Origin: Acephala macrosclerotiorum
Taxonomy: Eukaryota; Ascomycota; Leotiomycetes; Helotiales; Mollisiaceae
Assembly (NCBI GenBank): GCA_014904845.1
Contig: MU119203.1
Span: forward strand, 851,237-915,236
DNA: 64,000 nt
Reading direction: 5' to 3'
The notes under the pieces were generated by a model. It was not told where the DNA came from. It did not search any database and was given only the letters and a program-made list of their open reading frames with translations. Shown here one piece after another: positions 45,999 to 55,696 of the stretch. Both the position numbers and the translations under genes were made by a program. Position 1 is the stretch's first letter. Each line of letters opens with the position of its first letter.

Positions 45999-47373
45999 AA
46001 AGATACAGATTGGGCCTCATGGAGTGGAAAATTGGGGCCTGTGAAAAAAGGTGTGGGAGGACAGGAGGGCGAGAGGCGACACGAGTAGGCCAGCATTCTC
46101 ATCGATCGCGAGATCGCAGCATTTTCAATGGGTAGGCAGTTTCAGTTTTGAGTGCGACAGCTGCTGTGTCAGTAACCAATCAAGGGTGAGAGCGCATATC
46201 CCGTATATCGCACCCGTGGTAAGTAAAGGTCAAATGTCAATTTAAGTAGAATAGCTATCACTAATCAATAAGTATGAATTGATATCTTGAGTTGAGCACG
46301 AAGCTCTTATTTAATAGAACGAGCGTGGTTATATAGAACTTTCGGCTTATAGATCCCCTGGATCCTTTTTAGATCCTTTGGACTCCTTTGGATCCTCACC
46401 TAGGATTCCAAAAAAAAGTCTATCACGTGATTGATTGCGTGACCTCGCCTAATCCTGTCGCGGCTCGGCGTCCACACGTAAGCCGTAATATTATCCCTTT
46501 TCCGCGTAATTCCTACGTTTAAGTATTTAAAAAAAGTATTATAAAAAAATTTATTTCTATTTTATAAATTTTAATTTAATTAAATAAATAAATTTTTTTT
46601 TTTTTATAATTTCGATAATAAAATTAATTTATTACTTTTTAATATTTGAAAAAAACTAAGCCGAATTAAGTAAATCCAGATAATTATACTAGTTCGCACT
46701 AAGACTATTTATTCATTGAAAACGCTACCAGAACGTGTTTGCTCGCCATTGGCTAAGTATCAAAGGCGGGTTGCACCATTAGCCACCAACATAAATTCCA
46801 ATTCCCTGGCCTCATTTCTGGCGCTCCTTATAAGGCTGAAGGGTTCACGTGCAGTCTGGCAACTAAACTTACTTTTGCACTCTTCGTTTTATCTGCGTTT
46901 CGTTGTAAGCCCTTCAAAACTTCTTAGTCTTATTGAAAAATATCGTGATTTAGAAATTCTTAGTTTTACAAGCATTTCATACCATAGGTTACAGTACTCA
47001 AATGCTCAAGTGATGGTTGGGAGTACGAACTTGCTACCCCGCACTTACTAGAACTGCCTAATAGTAGTGCAAGGCTTAGGCAAACTGCCAGGCAATGTGC
47101 TAATTTTAACAGTTTCAACGTGGTGCCAGTCCAGTCGAGGTTTTGATCTCGCTTCCACCAGACCTGGTAAGTAGTGTCAAGCTGGCCTTGAAGCTTCAGC
47201 CTCGGAGCTTCCGCATCACTCTATAAGTCCTACCACATCCGGTCTGTGTATTGTGACCTGAACGCTGAAGCGCAGATACGATCGAATACCAACCAAGGAA
47301 GCGGCAGTACTCCCTGCTCCCGTCGCCACACACTTGCGCCCGATCGTACACCTAAGGAATTCCGGTAGCCACG
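45999..47373. other. intergenic with repeat relic, no gene seen
   Basis: The upstream region of the ankyrin gene, the A+T-rich relic, then ordinary sequence up to the small Cys-motif gene. No coding sequence is supportable. Confidence 0.5.
46500..46690. repeat. A+T-rich hypermutated relic
   Basis: About 190 bp of almost pure A/T, with several of the remaining C or G bases in CpG, resembles the large block at the window's right end. It follows a stretch (46350-46400) with repeated GGATCCTTT-like motifs. It is probably a small remnant of a silenced repeat; no terminal structure is visible. Confidence 0.5.
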
Positions 47374-47668
47374 ATGGTTCCCGACATAGATCCAAACTCC
47401 AGAAATCGCGACCGTGAGCCTGTGTAAGTTGTCTTTCAGCCACAATACTTATACGATCATGCTTAGACATAATTGGTACAGGAGCTACACCTCAAAGCCA
47501 TGCTCCAAGTGTGGTGGAAACTGCACCGCTGGCGGTTGTACCTCCGGAGGTCCATATACCACCAACGAAGACCCGAAAGACAGCTACAATGCTTATGAAG
47601 CTGAGAAAAGAGATAGAAATTCCAAACAAGGGCACTCTAAGAAAAATGGTGATCGCAAACACAAATAG
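47374..47668 (+). CDS. small protein with CxxCGGNCxxGGC motif
   Basis: Exons 47374-47423 and 47482-47668 give 78 residues. The 58-nt intron (GTAAGT...GGTACAG, phase 2) restores a frame that begins MVPDIDPNSRNRDREP. The centre has CSKCGGNCTAGGC, four Cys in a Gly-rich setting that could bind a metal or form disulphides. The C-terminus is Lys/Arg/Asp/Asn-rich, ending in DRKHK, with no signal peptide or membrane helix. The good splice signals and a clear stop support a real gene. I do not recognise the family. It is isolated between repeats and long gene-free DNA, so it may be lineage-restricted. Confidence 0.6.
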
Positions 47669-49849
47669 TTCCATGCGTATTCTTATAATGGTAAGAAGTC
47701 TTGTGACTCGAATCTTGTGACCGTATCTAATGATTAAGTTTGTTATGCCACCAGGATCAGAAGTAAGGTGTAAGGGGCTCATCTGGAAAGGATACCGTTT
47801 GTACGAGTCTGTATGAGTCAAGATTTTGGTGGTATTGTCCTGTACTTGGCTCAGTACAGCTATTGGGTTCTGAGGTATACACGTGACATTTTGGGAAAGG
47901 ACATCGTGAACACAAGAAGGACACGAGATACAATGTTTCCATGATAAGTGAAGTTTGTTATGAATTATATGGAATATATGTCAATCCTTGGTATCGCGAT
48001 TTGATGTGACGACTAGAGGAGCAAATTCGCCTAAAGCTAAGTTTGCCTTGGCCCTGAGAGCTGTCCCTGGTTAGGTTACACCCTAGTGGAATTTGACATT
48101 TGATATGGGTTAATGTTGAAATTCACCCGACATTTTATATCACGATGGTCAATGACCCTCTTCCTATGATGTGTCCTCAAATGCGGATGATCGATTGTCA
48201 AACCTCCTTTACTCTCAAGTATTTACCTTATTATCTCATTTTCACGTATGAGCACAAGAGCTGTACTCCGGTATCGTATCTTTTTTACCCACACTCCTTG
48301 GATTTCAATACCTGCTTTTGTTGCTAAGTCTTACTTTGCTTTCAATCGTTTATGTGTATCTGTCAGTGGGTGCTTTAGGTCCAGGCTCCAGCGGGTCACA
48401 TACTTGAAGCTCACATATAGCCCAAGCACAAGTGTAGAGAGTTCTTGCTGTTAGTACTGTCGTCTTCTTCCCCAACAAGGCCATCATCCTCAGCCTCCTC
48501 TATGCGATCATGTCTTCATATGAGAAAGCAAAGCTTCTCTATGTCCATCTTCAAACCCAACCCATTACGTCCATGTACTAGCGTTCCTTTCCTTTGACTC
48601 ATCTTCCTTCCTTCTATTCATAAAACAGCGAGTACAGCGACTAGCTTAAAGCGCGCTTCGTGCCCCGCTTTGAACGATCAAACCTACATTACCTTACTTT
48701 CTTTTATATTACAAGCTGGTGCTGTGGTCGCACGGGCGCAACAACGAATAACACGCCCTTGTCCTGGAAGATTCTCGCGCTTCTGAACTGGAACGAAGGG
48801 GATTGCATTGTTTGAGAATGTGGGACATGCGAACCTTGTTTAATCCACCGTCAAGGCTTGTGCGGCTGCGAACAAATGTCAGACGAGTGTTCTACTTCCC
48901 ATCCAACATCTCTCGCAACTGTCACGAGCAGTATCGCTGCGAACTCAGCCGAATATTCTACTTCCCATCCGATAATTGTCACTAGTAATGTTACTGCGAA
49001 CAATTCTCAGACGAATCTCCAATCTCAGGAAGCTTAGAAGCAAAGGAAGATTTTGACGGTTTGACACTGAATTTGGCAGCAATGCAAGACCGTGGATCGG
49101 CCTCAAGTTGTCGCACCGGTGCTAAGGCAGAAATGTGGTTGTGCTGTGTTGATGGTTATAGTTCGTTAAGGGCGAGAGATGTAAGATTATTTATAGGTGC
49201 GAAAAGAGGGTCAAAATTCATGACTCATTGTTAATCGTTGGGACTAAGATGTCGTGACTTTGCTAGAAGCGTCGAGTTTCCGAAGATGAGTAGTGAATTG
49301 GAAGAGGATGAGTCAAGCTGTCGTGGGATAGCTTGAGCAGCTGCAAGGCTCGTCATGTCTTCAAATTAGTGAGGAGATTGAGATATGGATCTGAAAGGTG
49401 AATAAGGTGAGTGCGGGGCACAGGAGGCGAAAGTTTCCACGAGAATACATATTTAACATGAATACTAGATGTGTTCACGTGAAAGAAGCTGTATATACTG
49501 GGTATAAGAAGACCTTCTTGGTCATGCAAAGCAAACGACACAACAATCACAACATGGATGTTCCGGGTCAAGGGAGATGAAGACAGGTGGTTTGTTGCTA
49601 CGTACTCCGTGTGGTTCCTTCGTTGTGCTCGATCGGGGTCTTCCAAGGGCTATGCTGTTACTGGGAGTAATTGCTTTAGGACCACCTCAGAGTTCTTGGT
49701 CTTTCGCCTATGAGCGTTGATAGCAAGTTGAGAATGATGACAACAATGATCTCGGAAGAGAAGAATCTCGGCTCCCGGGCCGAGCCGATCAGTCTGCGCA
49801 CATCGGTTTCATCCCCTACCCCACTTCAGATCCTTCCTCTCCTTGCAAC
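47669..49849. other. 2.2-kb interval with decayed coding-like repeats
   Basis: No full gene. Imperfect repeats at 48860-49037 are described separately. The end is the promoter of the TPR gene. Confidence 0.5.
48860..49037 (+). repeat. diverged tandem repeat, Ser/Thr-rich in one frame
   Basis: CTGCGAAC recurs at about 48866, 48937 and 48994, and TTCTACTTCCCATCC occurs twice (about 48890 and 48956), marking units of about 57-71 bp. One frame, from an ATG at 48876 to TAG at 49035-49037 (53 codons), reads Ser/Thr/Asn-rich with repeated STSHP. That resembles the stalk of a wall protein. It may be the remnant of such a gene or chance. Confidence 0.4.
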
Positions 49850-51535
49850 ATGGACGACAAGCTACCGCTTCCCGTGTCCTCGCGGGATGAATACTACGAC
49901 CTTGGGTCTTACTTCCGGCCTATAACAACCAAAAGCAAAGACGCGCAAATATGGTTCGGCCGAGGCCTCATCTGGAGCTATGCCTTCAACCACGAGGAAG
50001 CCGCGAAATGCTTCGAGAACGCCATCTCCAACGACCCGCAATGCGCAATGGCATACTGGGGACTTTCATACTCACTTGGACCGAACTACAACAAGCCGTG
50101 GGAAGTCTTTGATGAGGATGAGATAGTCACTAGCGTCAATCGGACACATCATGTTGTCATGCAAGCAAAAGAACATTCTGCTGCTGCATCACCAGTTGAG
50201 CGTGCTATCATAGATGCGCTTCAGTTTAGGTACCCGAAAGAGTGGCCAGCGAAAGAATTCTCGATGTGGAATCAGCAGTACGCAGAAGCGATGGAATCTG
50301 TGTACAAAGACTTCTCAGATGATCTTGATGTGGCGGCACACTATGCTGATGCGTTGATGAACCTCACGCCATGGCAGCTGTGGGATTTGACCTCTGGGAA
50401 ACCAGCTGAAGGAGCGCGTACTATGGAAGCAAAGATAGTTCTCGACCACGCCTTATCTACGGAAGAAGGACTCCGGCATCCAGGTCTCTTGCATCTCTAC
50501 ATTCACCTCATGGAGATGTCAGGCACACCTGAGACCGCTTTGACCATAGCCGACCACCTACGAGGTCTCGTCCCAGATTCTGGTCATCTGAATCACATGC
50601 CAACTCATCTCGACATCCTGTGTGGAGACTACCGACGAGCAATTGCCTCGAACTCAGATGCAATTCTTGCCGATGAGAAGTTTCTTGCTCGCGACGGGCC
50701 GCGGAATTTCTATACATTGTATCGATCTCATGATTATCATTTCCGTATCTATGCTGCCATGTTCTCTGGGCAGTCGAAAATTGCTCTGCAGACTATTGCA
50801 CAGTTGGAAAATTCTATTCCGGAAGATTTGCTACGTGTCAAGTCTCCTCCGATGGCGGACTGGCTGGAAGGTTTTGTGAGCACAAAGATACATGTCCTTG
50901 TTCGATTCGGACTCTGGCGGAACCTCATATATCTCGAACTTCCACAGGACCAGCAGCTTTACTGCGTCACTACGGCGATGATCCATTACGGGAAAGGGAT
51001 TGCTTTCGCAGCCACTGGACAGGTCTCGGAAGCAGAAAGTCAACGAAAACTGTTTCTCGAAGCAGTGAAGCGTGTACCGGATTCTCGCACACTGTTCAAC
51101 AACACATGTATCGACATTCTGGCCATCGCTTCAGCCATGTTAGATGGAGAACTTGCCTACCGCCAAGGGAACTACGACCTCGCGTTCAACAAACTCCAGC
51201 AATCTATCAAACTTGATGACAGCCTGCCCTACGATGAGCCTTGGGGTTGGATGCAACCTACCCGCCACGCATACGGTGCTCTTTTACTCGAGCAAGGAGA
51301 AGTTGAGAGAGCGGCGAAGGTATATGCCGCTGATCTTGGATTTGACGATACGCTGCCAAGGGCATTGAGACATCCGAATAACGTTTGGGCGCTGCACGGG
51401 TATTATGAATGTTTGATGAAGCTGGGACGGACGGCGGAGGCGAGGATCGTGGAGCCGCAGATGAGGTTGGCTGTTGCTGTTGCGGATGTGCGAATTAAGG
51501 CTTCTTGCTTTTGTAGGTTGAAGACGGAGGGTTAG
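49850..51535 (+). CDS. TPR-repeat protein (fungal, unknown role)
   Basis: A single exon of 561 residues, starting at an ATG with context CAACATGG. Several tetratricopeptide-like helical pairs are visible, for example AFNHEEAAKCFENAISNDPQ near residue 45 and ALLLEQGEVERAAKVYAADL near residue 475. Between them lie conserved-looking His-rich stretches (LLHLYIHLMEMSG, then DSGHLNHMPTHLDI) and the segment SHDYHFRIYAAMF. There is no signal peptide or membrane helix. Homologues in fungi and bacteria are annotated only as TPR domain proteins. The His-rich centre hints at a metal site, but that is inference. It stands alone, with no visible partner. Confidence 0.85.
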   Translation: MDDKLPLPVSSRDEYYDLGSYFRPITTKSKDAQIWFGRGLIWSYAFNHEEAAKCFENAISNDPQCAMAYWGLSYSLGPNYNKPWEVFDEDEIVTSVNRTHHVVMQAKEHSAAASPVERAIIDALQFRYPKEWPAKEFSMWNQQYAEAMESVYKDFSDDLDVAAHYADALMNLTPWQLWDLTSGKPAEGARTMEAKIVLDHALSTEEGLRHPGLLHLYIHLMEMSGTPETALTIADHLRGLVPDSGHLNHMPTHLDILCGDYRRAIASNSDAILADEKFLARDGPRNFYTLYRSHDYHFRIYAAMFSGQSKIALQTIAQLENSIPEDLLRVKSPPMADWLEGFVSTKIHVLVRFGLWRNLIYLELPQDQQLYCVTTAMIHYGKGIAFAATGQVSEAESQRKLFLEAVKRVPDSRTLFNNTCIDILAIASAMLDGELAYRQGNYDLAFNKLQQSIKLDDSLPYDEPWGWMQPTRHAYGALLLEQGEVERAAKVYAADLGFDDTLPRALRHPNNVWALHGYYECLMKLGRTAEARIVEPQMRLAVAVADVRIKASCFCRLKTEG

Positions 51536-52221
51536 GGAATAAGGGATCATAGGTCTTGATGGATGCTTCCTCTCAATCTGTCTGATGCGTTTCACTCTCA
51601 TCATTTCAACAGTCTCATGACAAGCAACTATCTCCATAGTTGAAAGCCAGTAGCATCAATGTTTGCTTTGGAAAGTCTCAATCGACATCGCACACTGTTC
51701 TACAATGTTGTTGAAGAGCTTTGAGTTCTTCACACTCATAATCCTCTTCGACGTTCATCTCACATGTATCATTTGCTACACGCCGTGCTATGAGCATTAC
51801 CTATGTATTTTTTTCTGCGCACGCCGGATTCTGGCCCCCACCTTCAGCCCTTCACCTCACCGAAATGCAGCATTAACCCCGCATCAACATCATGATCATT
51901 GGATGCAAGTGCGAGCTCACCGAATTCCTTGCTGCTTCTCAATATTCTTACTTCCGCGATTCATTCGCAAGTGCTGGTGATGTTCGGTGTGGCGTGCGGA
52001 TACCGTAACCGGCAGGATTCGAGGCTGAGTCGACGTCGCGCGGAACCTCACCACCTCTCCTCGCATAGTGCCTCCTCAAAGATCTGCCTTCTCAAGACAA
52101 GACAGACTTTGGAATCTTGACTCAGTACCGCCTTACACTTCTCCAGTTCCTCTCAAACTTTCATTTTCTCTTTTCGCTCAAGTCATCAATCAGAAAATAA
52201 CCTTCAACTCAATCAGCCAAG
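51536..52221. other. intergenic/promoter, no gene seen
   Basis: Pyrimidine-rich leader DNA of the next gene; no supportable coding sequence. Confidence 0.5.
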
Positions 52222-53404
52222 ATGGGATACACACATTACTGGGATATCCTAAGCGTCGAGAAATACACAGAGGAATATGAGCAGTTGATCAACGACACGA
52301 ATCTGATTATTGAGCTTGCTGATATCCCTCTTGAGGGATGGGGGGAAGGAGCTACCAGTATCGCAAAACCGGACCATGGATTTGGAGATGATGGAAACCT
52401 GGTGGGTGAGGAGTTGGGTATCGGTGGGAATAAAAGTAATGTATTTGAAGAAGTGAAAGGAGGTGATGGAAAGATGGATGGGGGTGTGAATGAAAAAGAG
52501 GATATGGCTAAGGGAAAAGAGGGTTATGTCGAGCCCGTGCCCGGGGAGGAGCTGGCCTCTGAATCGAAGAAAGATACAACACCCAAAACGCCCAGCACAG
52601 CAACCTCTAATCCAAAAGTTTCAAACATAGAACTGAAGGCCCATGGCACTCCCTACGCATCACTCGAACGCGGAATCTTCCTCAACGGCCTCGGATCCGA
52701 CGGCCATGAAACCTTCGTTCTACCCGCGCCAAAGAATCTAGAAGATGAAGATTACAGCTGGCGGCTTGGGGGTGGCCCAGGAGGGTTCTGTAAGACGGTT
52801 AGGAAACCGTACGATTTGGTTGTTTGCGTGGTGTTGATGAGAGCGAAGATGCTGATGGGTGAGGGGTTTAACTTTAGGTTTGTTTCTCCTCGTCCTCCCT
52901 CTCCCAATTCTCAATCCATTTCCCTTCAAAGGTAGTATGGAAATTCGGGAAAATATCTAAGCTAACACGATCACAAGTTCTGATGGAGTCTTCGACTTCG
53001 ATAAAGAATGGATTGCAGCCCGAGAATTCTACGCTCAACTATGGCCCGAAGACTGCCTTACAGCTGAGAAAATCGGCATGGAGGCGTTGTCTGAAGAGCG
53101 GATTAAAGAGATGGAATCGAGATACGGACCGTGGGCTGATGAAAGATGGGTGGGAACTATGTTTATGAAGGAGGTTCTCGGGCCAATGCAAGCGGTGTTG
53201 AATGCGATGATGAGTGGGGAAGGAGTCAGTGAGGAGCATTTGGAGTGGTTGAAAGGGCCGTTGCCGGATCTGACTCCCAATCGAGCAGAGAAGGACGACG
53301 AAGGGTGGGATGAGGGTTTGAAAGGTCAGAATGAGAATGGTGGAGGAGGAAAGGAAGACAAAGGCCCCGAGGGGTATGTGGGGTGGGGCCCGTGGGCAAT
53401 GTAG
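52222..53404 (+). CDS. unknown protein starting MGYTHYW
   Basis: Exons 52222-52877 and 52978-53404, with a 100-nt intron (GTTTGT...CTAAC...CACAAG, phase 2), give 360 residues. It opens with MGYTHYWDI, a conserved start also seen in some bacterial and phage hypothetical proteins. Residues ~40-135 are acidic and low-complexity (Gly, Glu, Lys). A folded-looking C-terminal half follows: LNGLGSDGHETFVLPA, then KTVRKPYDLVVCVVLMRAK, and FDFDKEW after the splice. The end is a Gly/Glu-rich acidic segment. No catalytic motif was recognised. It converges with the HET-domain gene; the two stop codons are only 23 bp apart, so transcripts may overlap. Confidence 0.8.
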
Positions 53405-53427
53405 AAATGCAGGGTTTAGATTTTTAG

Positions 53428-55137
53428 CTACCATAATGAGATGAACTTGGTTTTGGGTCTAGCTAAAAGCCAACTTGAGAATGGAATCTTGCAACGCATC
53501 GTGTTTACTCTGAACATCTTCTCGTTGACCTCTTCATAGCACATCAGGATCGTGATCACCGGCTCCTTTTCCTCTTCTCCCCGAACAGCATGCACGACGA
53601 AGAACTTCAAATCATCACCGTGTTCCTCTCTCCATTTCCTGTCAAGGTTGATCTTCCCATACACAATTGATTCGTCCTGTATGGAAGAAACATTGAAATC
53701 TTCAGAGGTCGACACTGAATCCCGCCCGCTGATTGAGGCAGACGGACTGACTCTCAACGTTGCGGTACTAGCTTCGAACAAGATATTTGCGGAATGCGAA
53801 TATTCGCCCCAACTCCTCGGCAGCAAGGTCTCACTCTTGAAACTCGCCCACGGACCATTAGCCCTCTCATGCGTGAGTCTGATCAAATCACTTGTATACC
53901 AATACCCATTTTCTCCTCCCGCATGCTCATAGCTCACTTCCTGCTGCCACCCTACCCAACTCCAGCTCGGGAATTCGAGACGCCGTAGAGAAGGTCGGTG
54001 TGTTTTGACGGACCAGCAGAATGCGAAATCGAAGGCTGAAACGGGCAGGCCGTAGGTGAATGTGTTGCTCTTCTGATTCAACGTCGTGAAGAGGCCTTGA
54101 ATCCCGGAGAAGGCTTTCAGGGCATCGGATTGGAAGGAGAGATTTCGTGTTGAGTATTGCTCCACTAACCTCGTGTACATCACGAGCTCTGAGTCTGGAT
54201 CCAGAATCGGAGGATCTGGTTGAGACTGTGGTTGTGTGTCAAGGGAAGGACGAGGAATAAAAGTCGGAGAGAAGAGAGAGGAGCTGCACCGGAAGAAAAT
54301 GGTGTGCTTGGTGAAGATGAGCATCCGTGTTGAGAGGACTTTCTCTTGGAATGTCCAGCCTCGAGTATCCCATTTGCATCCCTTGATCTCTTTCTCAAAT
54401 TCTTCATCAACATCTACTTCCATCTTCTCACCTTCCCTTTCTTCGCTTAGTAGCGAAGTCAGAGCAAGTCCAGCGTCAGCGTCGTCCCCCGCAGCAGCAA
54501 CGATCGTCAATACAGCACCACGATAAATTCTTCCCATACGACCAATTTGCCACATCTTGTCGCGTGGACTATCTTGGATGATACATAGGGTATCAACCCA
54601 AAGGTATCTCTCTCCTAGTTCTCGACAGAGGGAGATGGCATCGGAAACTGTTTTTGAGATCCTGGTCCCAAGGCCTTGGTCGTCTGTTGAAAGCGCACCT
54701 GGAGTCTTAAAGGCCGAGAGAGTTCTCTGGACTAAATGGAGCTGTTTTGTTTGCCCCCATACCTATTTAAAGGGTCAACCCTCATTGAAGCGGTGTATAT
54801 AGAGATATATTGTCTTTCAGTCCCCGTTTAGAAGGTGAGGAGGGTTGAGGTGATACGTGTACAAAGATAAGCACCTACATAGCTAAGCGCAACATACCTC
54901 TCCCCCTTCCTCGCATCTACTATGCACATTTGATCGACGTCAATAACTCTGATCCTACTCACAGCACTACTCGTCAACGGATCATCGAGAGGGGTATGCT
55001 TGCACGTGATCTGATGATTCCGTTCGCAGGTTGAGCGGAAGGAGCGGAGGAGAGGGACGTTGTGCTGCATTGTTCGATTTGATTTGGGTGTCTAGGCGAA
55101 TAGCTAACATACATACTTGATGGTCAGAGAGGGACAT
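53428..55137 (-). CDS. HET-domain protein (heterokaryon incompatibility)
   Basis: Exons 55137-55117, 55064-54879 and 54762-53428, with introns of 52 nt (GTATGT...TGCAG) and 116 nt (GTAGGT...AATAG), give 513 residues. The HET blocks are all present: YVALSYVWG (formed by splicing), RYLWVDTLCIIQDS, IYRGAVLTIVAAAGDDADAG and RGWTFQEKVLSTR. A divergent C-terminal region with the common FPSWSWVGW motif follows. HET domains are TIR-like and trigger cell death on non-self recognition. The frame continues open upstream of 55137 to about 55314 without an ATG, so a 5' exon may exist; I use the first in-frame ATG. Motifs are intact, so function is plausible. Confidence 0.88.
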
Positions 55138-55696
55138 ATCTACGAAAGCGAGGCTGTGCAAAGAAAGATCACGCTCGGTGAATTCGGTGAGAGAGATGGG
55201 ATGAAGGGTGGGGTTAAAAGGTTGCCTGCCTGGGACAAAAGTTCGGATGTTTGAAAACAAAGTTGTCGATTGGTTGTGTAACTGGAATTGAATGTAGTGA
55301 GCGCCGGTGACAGTTTAAATGTTTACTATTTAAAGGGCCATTCTGAAGCTGAGAATCTGCGGACCTGGCTAGGCGTTTAGTGCCACTTGGCAGCGGGGAA
55401 AAAAAAATTTCTCGTAATGCAAAGGGAAGATGAAAACTATCGAGGAAATCTTAGAACTAATAGTTAGCTATATCTTATGATATCCACTCCATCTCGCTCG
55501 TATAACGAAGGCAAGTCATGTTCTGTCCATTACAACTTGTCATTATTTCGTACCAATTGATAGCAATCTAGGTATCCAGTTTCATTCCCAACCTCGCCAA
55601 CTAAACGCACGCTTTGCAAATTACCCTTCACCTCACTGCATCCCCCTACAACCATGCGCACCGCGAACCCCTTCTCAACGCTCGCGTACAGGCTCG

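Noticed and set aside
47108..47170. Possible tRNA or LTR primer-binding site (GGTGCCAG...CCACCA)
   Set aside because: No cloverleaf with a proper T-arm box (GGTTCRANNCC) could be built and no LTR pair flanks it.
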